Positions 1 through 12,584 of a stretch of 64,000 nucleotides of DNA are shown here, one piece after another (the first letter of the stretch is position 1; each line of letters opens with the position of its first letter). A program made the position numbers and the translations under genes. Location of the stretch: NCBI GenBank assembly GCA_025345505.1, contig JANVCC010000027.1, positions 794,937 through 858,936 of the forward strand. Reading direction: 5' to 3'. The stretch is from Todiramphus chloris collaris (taxonomy: Eukaryota; Chordata; Aves; Coraciiformes; Alcedinidae). Under the pieces are notes generated by a model. That model saw only the letters and a list, made by a program, of their open reading frames with translations. It did no database searches and was not told the origin of the DNA.

Positions 1-269
1 AGCAGGGCTCTGAAACCCATGGGGGGTAATGGTGAAAATCCTACCAAAGAATAATTCTGTTAATAGACTTGGCAGGATACTTCAAGTGCCAGAACTTTCC
101 AACAGTCCAAACCCCAAACTTCCACTAAATTCTCAAGCAGCACAGTCAGTTCCAACATGATCCATCTGCTCCCTCAGCAGTACACGTCGTCATTTCAGCA
201 ATGTGGCAGCAGCTCTGGATGTCAAAATACACACCTCCTTAAATACCAGAATGAAAAAACCCAGAGGTT

Positions 270-1752
270 CCAATGTAAAAAAATATTTATTTTGTTTTTG
301 TACATAAAAGCATCAAAAGAGCTGAACAATTATTAGCACTGAAAATGTTTGTGAACATTTAATGGCAAAGTCTTTCTAACCTCACTTTACAAACCCAAGT
401 GCTTTTAAAACTGTAATTGTGCTTTTGATTTTAAGTGGGGTTTTCTGTGGTTCTGTTTGGTTTGTTTTGGGGTTTTTTGTGTGGTTTTTGTTGGTTGGTT
501 TTGTGGTTTGGTTTTGGTTTGGTTGTTTTTCAATTGACTAGTGGCTAATCCAGTGGGTTTAAATAATTACAATAACAGAACTTAAATAGACAGCAAGTGA
601 CAAACTTTTGTCCAGTGCATTAAAGATTAAGCTGAGGAACCAATTAGCACTGGTTCCTCCTTACAGGCAGCTAATACTCACTGAGAACATGCAAACTGAG
701 GGCAGCTTTTTGATAACCAGTTTAATCACCACAGCTCAGAGGATCTGCTGCTTATCCCGTGGCAATGGAGAAAGGGCTGAACTGCTAAAGCTGCACCAAC
801 AGCATGGGCAGGACACAGTTTCCAAGCTCTCTTAAAGAGGGAAATAGATGCTTTGAAAAAGTCTGTTATGAAATAAATACATCCTCTGCATGGCAAATGC
901 ACTCCCCTTGCCATAAAGCTCCTCACAAATTCCTTCAGTTCCAAAGGGAAGTATTTTATTTAAAACATAAATAATATTAAAGGCTTTAGGAAATAAGAAA
1001 TACAGCTCATTTTTATTGTGCAGAAGCTGTAGGTGAGGCAGCAGCACTGAGGGTTGTGTGAAACAGCCCCTGGGGTAAGAGCTGCCCTAACTGCTCTCCA
1101 CAGTCAGTGAGACTGCTGAGCAGCTCACACCTGGACTGCTGCAGTCCAGCTGTTGTTATCAGAGCATCTTTGAGTGACATCTTACCTGCCAATCCCCAAA
1201 ACAGTTGGTCACTATGGACTGACAAGTTTGTAAGGAAAAATTGCATAGATTTACAATTGTATTAAAAATAATGTTTTCTTCACCTGAGATGAAGAAAGCC
1301 TGTTGTCTGAGAACACTGGCAGCTGAGAAGCCAAGGAATGCTTGAAGCTTCACAACAAAACTTGAGAAAAAAGCCAGTTTGGTGAAGCCATCAGTCATCT
1401 TCCACACTCAAGGTGCATTTAGGTGGAGGCTGCCAGGGATCACATTTTGATTCTCTCACTTTTTATGCAAGTTCCCATTTTGAGCCTGAACTCACAAAAT
1501 CCCCTGCAGTTTTACAAGTAGTAGTAGAAAAGTGGAAAAATATTACAGCAAATCTGCATGTTACAAATAAATTTACAAGTGCTTTGGTAACTATGAACAA
1601 GTACTTGACAAATTACATCACCACCTGCCAGGTTCATCGTCTCTCAAACCTACGAAGCCTTTGCCTTCTCATCTCCTCTTCCACCTGGCGCTCAGGAGGG
1701 AACCAAAAGCCATACGGTCTCCGGTCGTTACTGTACAACCCTCCACCAGAAT
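270..1752 (-). CDS. RHBDD1: RHBDD1 last exon: C-terminal codons 1752-1634 and 3' UTR
   Basis: Acceptor TCTTGCAG ends at 1753. Codons 276-314 follow, ending at TGA 1636-1634. The peptide includes RRPYGFWFPPE and the basic C-terminus MRRQRLRRFERR, equivalent to the p97-binding tail of human RHBDL4. Everything below 1634 is 3' UTR. Candidate AATAAA signals on the minus strand are at 1017-1012, 960-955 and 291-286. The last is followed closely by low-complexity sequence, so I put the 3' end near 270; this end is an inference. Confidence 0.85.
286..291 (-). terminator. Candidate distal polyadenylation signal of RHBDD1
   Basis: AATAAA reads on the minus strand here, about 1.35 kb after the stop codon. 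Proximal AATAAA copies at 960-955 and 1017-1012 could give shorter 3' ends. No transcript evidence is available to choose between them. Confidence 0.5.
430..535. repeat. G/T-rich low-complexity tract in RHBDD1 3' UTR
   Basis: About 100 bases on the plus strand are almost entirely T and G, built from irregular GGTTTT and GTTTG words. In the RHBDD1 mRNA sense the tract is A/C-rich (CAAAAC-like). It resembles a decayed simple repeat. Confidence 0.7.
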
Positions 1753-4700
1753 CTGCAAGACAACAGAAAACCTGTTATTTATTCTGTAATAGGAGGAACA
1801 CACAAATATCCTGTTATCTAAAGCACCACAACAAAGGGAATGGGGAGAGGAATGTTTCCAGTGGTTTTGGGGTCATCACAACTTCTCTTAAAGATGATTA
1901 AATTAAAAAAAACAAACAAAACCAAAACAAGCAAAAAACCAACCCCCAAGCAAACACCACAAACCAAACCACATCCGGAAGAGCACCCAAACACCAGGCA
2001 AGCATCAGCCTGGCAGTTCGTGTTTCCCGATCCCTCCTTTGCACTGTAAGCTCTGGACTGTTAAACTATTTCAGTGTCCGGAGTAGGTTTGGCTTCTGGC
2101 AAAACGAGCCTCTGGTTTTTTGCTTTGTGTTCAGTCCCCCACCAGACATAGGTACCACCCCCTGAGATGGCAGCTCTCTCAGACTCCACTAGAAAGAGCT
2201 GTACACAAGTTAAACTGTATGCAAATTAATACTAAAGAGTATTTTAATGTTTTTTGATACAGCAACTTCATTGACTTCTGGGGTTTTTGTCATAGGAGCA
2301 TTTCTTTTACCAGTAGCAAAACTAAGCATGAGCCATGATGAATAAGTGCAATTACTCCCAGAGAACAACCCTGCATCCTCACGCTGCACACACTGTGAAT
2401 TCTACCAGAACCTGTTTCTGAAGGTATGGCCAAAATACTGAAAATAAATAGCAAGCAATCCATCCTCCCCCGGCCCCAGTCTGGATTGAACCCCAGCTGC
2501 AGACCCCAGAGGCAGCCAGGGCCCCACCTCTCTCGTGCAGACTGTTCAGCACCGCCCTCTCCAGCTGCTCCTCTTCACTGAGCCCACCCGTGTAGGCATA
2601 ATAGCTCCTGGAGGCGCCGTGCGGATAGCCCGCAGAGCTGTAGTACCCTGAAATCCACACAAAAATTAAGAAAATAAAGAACTGCCACTCAGCAGGAGAG
2701 CACAAAGTCAGGTGTTTTCTTTTTGCTGTCTTTCCACCACAGATTGTCAGTAGGGAAGGAAAAAAATTATTAGGATCCAATTCCTTACGCAAAATAGACC
2801 ACAAACACATTCCTCCTGTACAAAGCCAGACTGTGGTAACAGGAGAGAGAAGCAGCAATGGAAGAGGTGAATCCAACGTCTCGAGTTTCTGTGATCATCT
2901 CAAGTGTGTGTCATAGAACTGCCATTAAGAAGTTCCAATAGGAATGGACAGACCTTTCATCAGCTCTTTTTGACACACAGCTGCCAATTCTGGGACACCT
3001 TATCAACGTCACAAGGCCAGCAGCAGCCACCAGGGAGGTTTGTCCCTTCCCCCTGTGTCCCTGAACAACACATGCCCACAGCATCAGGAATTCAAGTCAC
3101 GCTGGGACCCAGAGAGCACAGGGGGAAGGATTCCTGCCAGTAGCTGCACAATCACATCAAACGCCCACATCTAAGCAACCACACAGGCTACAAATTTTCA
3201 GCCAGAGAAAGAGGCGACTCTGGTGAGTATACGACCAAAGTCATTCAAAACATAAAGAATCTGAAGTACATAAAGAATGAAGGTTTAAGTTTCCCTCCCC
3301 AGAGAGGAATTAACGTACATCATATGGAATCAGCAGCCAGAAGGCGCAAAAGAAGTGAAACCAACAGATTCCACAGCAGGAATTCAACTGAAATTCTTCT
3401 CCTGCAATGCTGTCCGTGTCAGAGTTCATGCCCCATCAAAGAGCTCTTGACAAATTCATGGAAGAACTCGTCACCAACTATTAAAGACAAAACTGCCCCA
3501 TGAAACTTTGTGACAAGCAAGCATTTAAGCCCCTGCACAGGGGCAGAGATTCCAGGCAGTTCTCTCTGGTTTTGGCCCCTTCCGACAGCAGGTGCCTGGC
3601 CAGGAGGACCCTCAGCTTGGATCACCACCAGCTCCTGGGAAGGCATCCACCTGCTGGTTTTGTACCTCCACGTAGAACAGCTCCATGTTCTGTATGAGCA
3701 GCAAAGCAAAGGCACCCCATGTGAGGTGTAACTGTTCCAACTGCCTGGCTACAGACTGATGTTTATTCTGGAGAGGAGTGGGCTTCTCACATGGAAATTT
3801 CTTGATTTACAGGAAGTGTTCAAAGGAAGAAGCTCCTTGGGGGGGGGTGTGTGGAGAAAAACTATCCTAGAATGGAACAAATCAAACCTGCCAGATCAGG
3901 GCAGATTCAATCAGTTTCAAAGGGCTGCTCTCAGAGACAATTTCTCCCTCATGCAGCTCCTGCAGAAGGGAAAGTGTTTCCCCAGGGCAGCATTTTATGA
4001 AGTCATGACCTTACTCTGAGGTTTAAAGTCTCTTACATGGCCAGAGAAGCAACAGAATTTTAGCAAGTACACACATATGCAGAATATTTTGTACATGATA
4101 CATGCTTCTTAGGCCCTCTACGTCTTCTATCAAAAATGATTTTTCAAGATGAAGAAAGTTTTTAGCTAAGTGGATCCACTTACCTGGATGGTAGTCCCCT
4201 GGCCTGGTGAAGTCACTGAATGAGGAAAAGCCACCTAAATAGAAGAGTAACACATGTATTGTTAGAATAAAACAATCCTCCTTTATAAAATACTAACATG
4301 TCAAGTACTCTTTCTGAGACTGTTTCCGAAGACACAAATGTGAAACTATGGGTACCAGGGAACTTTCTTGGCACCACCAAGAATACAGCACTGGTACACT
4401 TGGGGGTTGTTCCAGATTTGACAGCAGGCTGCTGTGTCCAAACAACATGTCCACGTGGACTAGAAAGATGCAAATCAACCCAACAAACCTTCTCCAGCAT
4501 ATATAATGAATGATTCCTGCACTGAGACTGTACGCTGGTCAAGATGGGTTAAGGCCCAGGAAACTGAGGGCTGGAATAGCGCTGTATCGGTCCTGCTCTG
4601 CTAGGTAGGAGACAAAGAGGAGCAGTCTCCTGGAACTCTCCTTCCTCCAGTCACACAGCAGCTTCAGAGCAGCAGGATCCCTCAGCACGTGTCACTAACA

Positions 4701-7700
4701 GCACTATGGGATCTATCACTGAATCTCAGAGTAATTCATGGGGAAGGGACCTTGGAAGGTCCCCAGGCACCTCCACTCAGGAGCTTTATCTTGTCAGGTC
4801 TTGACAAGATCTGAGGATGGAGGTTATGGAACCTCCTGAGGCAGCGTGAGCTGGTGTGTGACTGCCCTAACAGTCCCCAGACAACCCCTTCTCCATGCCA
4901 CAGAAACACGCCATATCAGCACTTAATTGATGGTACACTATCCATTCACTCTGGTTCAGTAGGAAATCTGATACTTCACTCTATTTTTACGCTTAACAAC
5001 TTTCTGGAATGGCCTTAATCACTATATGCAAGATTTGATTTGAAAATAAGTGCCTCACACTGATTTTATACATGGAACAAAATTACAGACCTGCGCAGGC
5101 TTTCATGATGGCTTTCAGAGGTCCCATAGTGTACATCAGCCCCACAAGAATCCCTGCCAGGTGCCCAGCAAAAGAAGTTCTACAAAAAAGGAAAACCTTG
5201 TCAGTGATGGAAAGGCAGACTTTTGTTGTAGGGATCCGGGGGGCACAGAATTTGCTGTAACCACCCAAGTCCCTAAGCGAGGCCAAGCACAGAGTGGCCC
5301 TTCCTGCAAGGACAGTGCTGAGGTTTCTTTAAAACTACCTTAAAATTGGTGTAGAGGAACATACAGTAACACAACAGTAACAAACCTCTGGTAGAAGTGG
5401 GGACACTCACAGGAGAGATTTGGTTGTTCAAAGGACAGAATGCTACTCCCCTAAGAGCATTTAAAGGCTCATTATAAATGAAAGCTACTTTCCTACCTGA
5501 ACAATTAAATCCATGGAATTCTGCTGATGTGTGTAGGTGGGATCTACAAAAGCACCCCCAGTTTCAAGCAACAGCAGAAACACAGCACCTTCTACTGCAC
5601 GATCAACAGCACCCTGCAACCAGCCCAGACAGGCAGCAATGCAGGTCCCTTGCCATCCTGCAACACAGTGGCTTCAGGATTAAAAGAACGAGCAAAGTGC
5701 TGAGATCCAAACTTTCCTACCTACACCAATGATTTCTTTCCAACACACCACGGCCCCTTTGCACATGGAAAGAAAAGGCTCTGGACTCCTGGAGACATCA
5801 ACCTGGCGGGCTTGCCCCAGGCGCTGCCACAAACCTTGTAAAGAATTTTCTTTCAGGAGTCAAGAGTTAAAACTCTTTTGTGTTTAATCAGGTTTAAACA
5901 TTAGAGTAGGATCCTTTGAATTTAACCAGCTTTAAACACTATTTGTAAGCTGCTCACCTCTGCTAGGAAGTTAGAGAAGTCAATCCACTAACCACTAACA
6001 TTTCCCAGCACGTGCAATCAGGAAGAACTCCACTCCCTGCATTTACACTGCTTGTCCAAAGGTTCAAGCAATACAAGCTTTGTCTTTATAAGGCAGCAAA
6101 GCCATCTCTGTCTAATGCAAAGCTCAACTTCAGCGTTATGCTTTTTATATCCCAGAAGTCCAGAAGAGTTAGACAACGGTTAGGTGCTCCTGAGCGTACA
6201 GCTGCCAGCCAGCCCTGGAACAAGCACACGACAAACCGCTTCTGTCACTAGAGGGAGGCAAAGATCAAACCCAAAGTCACTCTTCTGCCACCTGCTTAAC
6301 CACAAACTTCTGTCCTGCTGCCGAGAGCTGCGGTTCCCTCCCCTAAGTATTTTATGAGTAACAAATGCAGATGTGAAAACTTAAAGGCAAGAAGTAGGTA
6401 GTTACCAAAATAAAGTATCTGTAAGGAGCTAATGTACCAAACGTTTCTCCAGAACAGATTTTCCAAGTTTGAGAAGCAGATGCCCGACTTGGAACAAGCC
6501 TGTACAAAGCAAGCCAACACACCAAGGTGCCTTACTGCAGAAGTCACCAGTGTGAGACTGATCCACCTGCATTTCTGGCAGGGAAATCTTATGCTCATCT
6601 TGATTGATCTGAGCACAGACATCAACATCCCAAACATCTCACAACATCCCAAATCAATGTCTCTGCAATAGACTGAGGCTGGGAACTGACACAACAGGAA
6701 TAACCCCAAACCTTCAACGTGACCAAGTCCTCAGGGTGCTGACTTCTTCACGGCTCTTGAGCAGGTCTGTGCACCAGATGCCTACACACTACTGAGGGTT
6801 TAATGATAAACTGTTTTCAAAGAATAGAAGCTTAACATGAAAAGCATTTGTTCTGACATCAGAGTCACTCAGATGCCCCCAAATCTCATTTCATGCAAAA
6901 GCAGACTGGAGTTCCTCAGTTTAAGTAAATGACACAACTGGTTTGCACATGCAATTAATCATCTTGCATCCACATGCTCTAGTCTGAAGAGGATACCCCT
7001 TTTTCCAAGGAAGGGGCATGCATTTGAACACCTAATCCTACCTAAGGCTTCAATACCACTCTCCTTGGGGTCTGACCACTCTTTACCATGGGCTTTCATT
7101 TTCACAAAATAGCTTTTTAAAAAAATTAACATAATAGATTTGTTGCCTGAGTTTTACCTGCTGACAAAAAAACAATGGCAAAACTACAACTGTTTTCACG
7201 AGGAAAAATGATATGCAAAATTTACAAGGAAATGCCAAGGATTTGGGCTGAAAAGTTTCACGAACAGTTTACAAAAAGCACAGAAGTTGTGTGAGCAAGT
7301 CTTGTCCAAGCACATGTTACCAAGGCTCCTTTCACTGTATTATAAATGCTACTTTTCTTGTCTAACACAGGAAACTGAGGCTACTCACGTTTTCTGCTTT
7401 TATATAAACAAGCCTGGGTATGATCAAAAATTCCTGTAACATCAGCAACCTCCACTATCACCTGACTCCAGAAATAGGCTTTTTACACCAGCCATGAGAA
7501 CAGCAATGCCTTGACTGGAATGTCTATTTTACTAGGGAAAAAGTGACTTTTTTTCAGGCAGCCTGATGAAGAGCTGTTCCCGTGACCAGTGTGATGAACT
7601 GCTACCTTTTGTCCTGCTGGTTCAATAAGAAAAACTGAAAGATAATTTTTTCTTCACAGTACAATTGTGTTTCTCTAATACAAGATGAACTTTGAATGGG

Positions 7701-10700
7701 AATAAAAACACTGTTCTTGACTTTTTAAATTGCATGTTTTTTTCTCTAAATGTCAATGAGCTTTATCAATATTAACTAATGTTCTCCCCGGTACTGAGAA
7801 ATTCAAATGATGGCTCATTTAACATTTTTGTTTGAAAATGTAGATCTCCCCAGAGATATTTATCTCAACTGCTCCCTTCACACTAACGATAATTACACAG
7901 TGTGTCTAAACCCTGTTTCCTGGAGACATTTGCCATCACGCCAACGTGCTATTACTTCAGAAAAACCTTCTCAACAGAATTAATTATACTTTTTCATCTG
8001 GCTGTGTAATTTCCATGAAAACTGGTATCACTGGAGGGAAAACCATTTGGACTGCATTTGCTTTTCATGTACAAGAGACTGTGAACCAATGTTTACAAGC
8101 CTCTCAGTATTAATTTTTACATGAATGCTGTTCTCGTATCCTTACAATGAATTCACATCCACTCCCACTGGTGAATTTATCCGGAGTCAGTCACCTGACT
8201 CAACAAACAGAACTACTCAAAACTAAATTACACAACCTGATCTACACAGGGACACCATTTAATCAGCCACTTCAAATATTCTGAGCCCTGAGCAAGCAGG
8301 TAAACATGCAAGAGCAATGCTCCAAGAGCTACAATCATTACAGTTCATTTCAAGGCACTTGGCAGTTCCTAATTAAACGTGTTGTGTTCCGGGACATGAA
8401 TTTCTGGAGATTACTGCTTGTTTTCTATGGCTCCCATTATCATTTACGTGCTGTCAGATTGGCCTGTCAAGATAACACATGGCAACACACAGGTTCTTTA
8501 GATTAGGCAGCAATCTAAACTTCCACAAAATTATGAAATGTTTTTTGACATAATTCCTGGACTTTCTATACGCTTTCTACCCTCGAGACATTTCTGCAGT
8601 AATACAATTGAAAAACAGCACCCAACCACTGAACTCATCTTCTTCCTCTACCAGATACAGCATGATGTGCTCATGGTTTTACTTCAGGCATAATGCTCTT
8701 TGATTGTTCTTCAATAATAAACTAAACAGTAGCTTTAAGCATATCACCAAACAAAACCCATCTTCAGTTTGTATTTTTCAGACGAATGTTTTCTGCACTG
8801 AAGACTCTGGGTTTGTCCTCACAGCAATGCCATGCAAGTGACCTCTCTGCTCACACTTCCAGCTGCACCTGGAGCAGAGCACTTCTGCAGCCCTGCTGTC
8901 TGTCACCCAGGGCTCCTTGCTCAGCCCATCAGGCTCCGAGTCACTGAGCAGTACAATCAGTGTTTAATACCAGTGATATCTGTGTCCTCCTCGTCCAGGC
9001 AATCTCTACCTGCTGTATCTCAGTATCTGATGAGGAGCATATCAGTATTACTCCCATCATTTGTTTGTTGGGCTTTTTGTTGTTGTTTTGTTTTTGTTTT
9101 AAATCTTTCTGGAAGTGGGAAATAGTGGGAAAATGAACTGATTCAGTAGTTTCTGAGTTTGGTGTCTGTACTTTGCATCTCTTCTCCCATATAATTGACA
9201 GTTGTTATACAAGAAAACTACTGATTGCAACTAAAACTCCAGAAATCAAACTCCAAAGAAGAGGAAAGCACTATTGGCATGAAGGTGGGGCAGGTGAGCT
9301 GGGCTGGCAGAACTGAGCACACAGGAAAACCAAGGGAGACTGCAGGATCATTAAACTTAAATCTGAAAAGCACTGGATGGTAAGTTAGAGTGACTACAGC
9401 AAGCTGTGGAACACTGCTCTTCTGCTGAGGGCCTGGGCACTGCTGGGGTACTTGGCTGGAGAGGCATGTCCCCCTTCCTTGTCTAGCAACTGCTGGTACC
9501 TACCCTCAAATACTTCGTAACTTCTGGGCACAGCTTCCTATTTTGACATTAGCTCAAAATAGAGAGCATTAAGGGAGAAAACAGACTGTAGCCAAACAGT
9601 AGCCCCATTTGGATGCCAGCTAACACAACCCACACTTCACCACGCATTCCAAACAACTTTGGAGAATCCAAATCTCCTCTCCTAACTTTGAAAGATTAAA
9701 CTGACTTACCCTGGGGAGATTAAATGAATAGCAACCAGCTCCACCCAACAAGCATATTTACTGGGTATCGGCAACCCAAGGACGTTGCTGACTCTTCCTG
9801 GATTGTAATGGTTGTTAAGAACTTTCAAAGCAAACAAGACTCCTACAAACAAGAAGAAATCACATTAAGGGAGAAGTGCTGGCACCCACATGATTGAGAG
9901 CTGAAAGGGGAGTGCCATGCAGGTCCACAGCACCATGAGGCACAGTGTTACATGCCACAACAGTAATTCTGAGCTGGTTCTTTCAGTGATGCTTTCCAGT
10001 GATTTCAAAAAAAGAGGGGGGGAATAATGATGTATTTGTTTAACAGCCAAGTCTAAGTTGCTTTTTAATATGCCTACTCACCATAGCCATTCAGGTGTTC
10101 AAAACAACAGAAAAATAATTTTACAGGTCAGTTCCAGTTGAAATAATTGACAAAATCATTGAACTCAAATGTGAGTTGGGAAAAGCCATTACTGAAAAGA
10201 GCATAGATACACGTGAAGCTCAATGGCAGGCTCAAATTCAGAACTAATGGGAAAAACCTTACATATGCTCCAGAATCCCTTGTTTCTGAAAAAAACAGAC
10301 AGATCACCTTTAATCACAATAAATAATCATTTCTAGTTCACTGCAACTCTTTGATCATGCAAGCAATAGCCAGAATAAAGCCACATAATTCAAAATGTTT
10401 TTGAAAGTTCCGCTGAAGAGAAAGCTCACACAGTTGTTGGAAAAAAATAATCTGAAAAATTAGTAAGTAGAAAATTTGTCATGGAAAAGAACATTAACTG
10501 AACCACACCACCTTCATACCCAGAGTACAAGCTTTACATTGTTATATCCCAAATACTAATTTTACATGTGTCATTAGAGCAACTCTGTGCCCTACCTGAA
10601 AAGCCTACAGCACAATTCCTCTCATACGAAGGATCATCCAGGATTTTCATGAGCATGAATTCCAGCACCATATAAACAACTCCAACCAGCACTGAAAACA

Positions 10701-11028
10701 CTGCAATTACGTATGCAAACCATACGCTCCTCAGCTTCTTTTCCAGCTTGATCCCCTTCCAAAGCATGGAAATCATGTTGTAATACAGATGCCAGTCATC
10801 TGCGTGGTGGAAAGGGGAGAGCAGCAAGCGCTGCCAGTCCTGGCGGTAGAAGCCTTCGTGGACACTGATGCACGCTGCAGACAGCGGCTTCACAGGATTC
10901 AGGAAGAGGAAAATGTTCAGCACGAGCACCCCAAGAGTAACAGAGGGAATGTTCTGGAGTCCAACTTGAGAAATTTGATAAAGCAGCAAAAGCAGTCCAG
11001 CACTGACTCTTCCTTGCCTTCGCTGCAT
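1634..11028 (-). CDS. RHBDD1: RHBDD1 / RHBDL4 rhomboid intramembrane protease (six coding exons, complete)
   Basis: Joining 11028-10596, 9842-9710, 5179-5091, 4234-4184, 2647-2528 and 1752-1634 on the minus strand gives 945 bases, which is 314 codons plus TGA. Every junction has GT/AG and keeps frame. Human RHBDD1 is 315 aa as I recall it. The product is a multi-pass ER membrane serine protease that cleaves unstable membrane proteins for ER-associated degradation. Both catalytic residues are present: Ser144 in GFSG and His195 in AGHLAG. The conserved block LLLSPFHHADDWHLYYNM lies near residues 68-85. The cytosolic tail has a ubiquitin-interacting motif, LSEEEQLERAVLNSL at 258-272. It ends in an arginine-rich p97/VCP-binding-type helix, MRRQRLRRFERR at 303-314. 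ATG 11028 was chosen because the MQRR start matches the family and lies 81 bases inside its exon. The tail between about 231 and 256 is the least conserved part. Family assignment is firm; function is inferred from orthology. Confidence 0.96.
1753..2527 (-). other. RHBDD1 intron 6, with an A/C-rich tract
   Basis: This 775-base intron holds no gene. On the plus strand, bases about 1901-1985 are nearly all A and C (AAACCAAAACAAGC-like words), so the pre-mRNA carries a T/G-rich run upstream of the last exon's acceptor region. Confidence 0.8.
2528..2647 (-). CDS. RHBDD1: RHBDD1 exon 6 (ubiquitin-interacting motif)
   Basis: Acceptor ATTTCAG ends at 2648 and donor G|GTGGGG begins at 2527. The 120-base exon encodes a Tyr/Gly/Ser-rich linker and then GLSEEEQLERAVLNSLHER, an acidic-then-Ala/Ser ubiquitin-interacting motif that matches human RHBDD1 closely. 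Confidence 0.93.
2648..4183 (-). other. RHBDD1 intron 5
   Basis: 1.5 kb intron. Short open frames here match no protein family I recognise. I see no repeat longer than short homopolymers, such as the G run near 3840-3847. Confidence 0.8.
4184..4234 (-). CDS. RHBDD1: RHBDD1 exon 5 (51 bases)
   Basis: Acceptor TTCTATTTAG ends at 4235 and donor GTAAGT begins at 4183. The exon encodes GFSSFSDFTRPGDYHP, matching the start of the cytosolic tail of the family. It is 17 codons long and in phase, so skipping it would leave the reading frame intact. Confidence 0.92.
4712..4870 (-). mobile_element. Degraded CR1 LINE fragment
   Basis: Reading plus, the stretch has the order of a reverse-oriented CR1 3' end: an ATCACTGAATC-like tail, then GGAAGGGACCTTGGAAGGTC. 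A later part, GGATGGAGGTTATGGAACCTCC, then CTGCCCTAACAGT, corresponds to the CR1 segment that usually reads GGATGGAGACTCCACAACC. Many substitutions suggest an old insertion. It is truncated and non-coding. Confidence 0.65.
4793..4812. repeat. Short inverted repeat
   Basis: Within the CR1 fragment, CTTGTCA and TGACAAG are separated by about 5 bases and could form a 7-bp stem. Probably incidental. Confidence 0.4.
5091..5179 (-). CDS. RHBDD1: RHBDD1 exon 4 (catalytic histidine exon)
   Basis: Acceptor TTTTTTGTAG ends at 5180 and donor GTCTGT begins at 5090, a weaker donor than the others. The 89-base exon encodes TSFAGHLAGILVGLMY and then GPLKAIMKACA. His195 in AGHLAG is the second member of the rhomboid Ser-His dyad. 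Confidence 0.94.
5180..9709 (-). other. RHBDD1 intron 3
   Basis: 4.5 kb of AT-rich sequence with only short open frames and no recognisable RNA gene or transposon. A T/G-rich patch lies at about 9061-9105. Confidence 0.75.
9710..9842 (-). CDS. RHBDD1: RHBDD1 exon 3
   Basis: Acceptor TTTGTAG ends at 9843 and donor GTAAGT begins at 9709. The 133-base exon completes Gly145 and encodes the family sequence VLFALKVLNNHY followed by CWVELVAIHLISPG, which is a rhomboid membrane helix. It ends in phase 2, matching the next exon. Confidence 0.94.
9843..10595 (-). other. RHBDD1 intron 2
   Basis: 753-base intron between the Ser144 exon and the exon completing Gly145. Nothing further recognised. Confidence 0.8.
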
Positions 11029-11109
11029 TATTGCTGCTTATTCAAACGGGAAGGTTATCGTGATTTCTAGTCCCTTCTTCCAATTCAAAACCAGACAAGT
11101 TCAGAAATT
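10596..11109 (-). CDS. RHBDD1: RHBDD1 exon 2: 5' UTR end and first coding exon
   Basis: The acceptor TTTCTTTCAG ends at 11110, so the exon starts at 11109. Bases 11109-11029 are leader and 11028-10596 encode residues 1-144 plus one base. The exon encodes the first transmembrane helices, the HHADDWH loop block and the catalytic Ser144 (GFS). The donor is G|GTAGGG at 10595. The frame stays open a further 60 bases into the intron, but the family match ends exactly at GFSG. Confidence 0.95.
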
Positions 11110-12584
11110 CTGAAAGAAAAAAGATAACTGCATCATTATACACATAAGGAGTGTTTGAGCTCATCGCTGATTTGGTTTGTTCCTCAGCAAATCCTTCAAG
11201 CTCATCTGAGATCTCTTTTTCAAATCAGAATAAAAACTCCCATGAGAAAAGAAAAAACCAAACACAATTTTTGAACTGGTATAAGACACAGATAAAGGGA
11301 TTTATACAGGTAACCCAGACAAGCATAACTAGAAAGTCTGCAGACTCTTGTGTGTCCCTGGACAGTCTTTACTTGATAGAATTCCTGGGTGTTCTTGACA
11401 TGTTCTCATCAATATCCTGATTCATTCAAATTTATTAAATGTTTTAGAATGAAATTGGTTGAACTTCCTCCTCTAGAATCATGGTTTTCAGTCTTCCCAT
11501 CTTTGCTACATTTTTTTCATAACCATTTTCCCAACTTTTACAAATACTCGATACGATCTAAGACTGAAACTTAAAAGCTACAATTTCAGAAAGCAGCAGA
11601 GACACAGCCAAGTACTGAATGTAAACTTTGTGAATTGTTATTGCTTTCCTAGTGACAGAGTTCAAAGTATGTGATGGAGGAAAAAATTGTTGTAGGAAAT
11701 CATATACAAGAACAGCACAAAATTTCCAGACCGTTACAGCAAAACCTTCCTTTCTGCCCGATAACAGAGGATTAAGAAGGACTTCAGATGTTCTAGATCT
11801 AGCTAGAAACAGAGAAAGGGCACAGAGCTGACCTGCGCCAGCCTGTGAAGAAAGCAGGAGGAGGAGGACACTGCATTCAGGCCAAGGTGACATGAAGTCC
11901 AGAGAGCAGAACCACCTGCAGAGGACAGGAAGGGACTGAATTTCACATAGCCTCTGAGGGTACCTCAGCTTGGCCCGTACTACATTTCAAGTTGTCAGAG
12001 CTCCCCAAGGTGGCACAACTACAGTGTGTCCACTCTCGGCCTCCTCTGGAATGCCAGCTCTTTGCTCAGATATTCAAGATGCACAGTACATCACTTCACA
12101 CAAATATCAACGATGCAAAGCCAGCAAAATACACTTACTCTTCAAAACTATATCAGGTTTCAGATGAAACTTCCTGACACATCTAGATCCATACAGAAAC
12201 CCCATTCACCTCCTTTTCCATTACAGTCTAAAAGAAATTAAGTTGCTAAGACACTACCTTTTTATTTAGTTTCAATTCCTTTCCAACTTCTCACATCAAA
12301 TCCTTCCTCTGAAAACATTAGATAAACAACAAACAAACTGAACAAGCAACAATTTAATTCTTCTGGAGGACAGCAGAAAAAAAAGACTCCTCTAGAAGAA
12401 GAAAGCCATCAGCTCAAGATACAAAGTTTAAAACCCCACATGATGTCTATCAGGACTTACTAAGTTTCACATTTCTACAGACCACTGGTACACCTGCTAA
12501 CACTTTACTAAACAATTTCCTTCAGGCATTTAGAGTGTCATTAATATTCTGGTCAGGTTACACTGCACACAGTAAGGAAACACA

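Larger units (their letters stand above)
4235..5090 (-). other. RHBDD1 intron 4, containing an old CR1 fragment
   Basis: 856-base intron between the two smallest coding exons. The only recognisable content is the degraded CR1 copy at about 4712-4870. Confidence 0.8.

Noticed and set aside
2379..2876. 165-codon minus-strand frame around the UIM exon
   Set aside because: Only 2647-2528 matches RHBDD1 and is bounded by AG and GT; the rest is intron.
10534..10595. Continuation of the first RHBDD1 coding frame beyond GFSG
   Set aside because: It runs past a GT donor into the intron; the family sequence resumes at 9842 in the correct phase.
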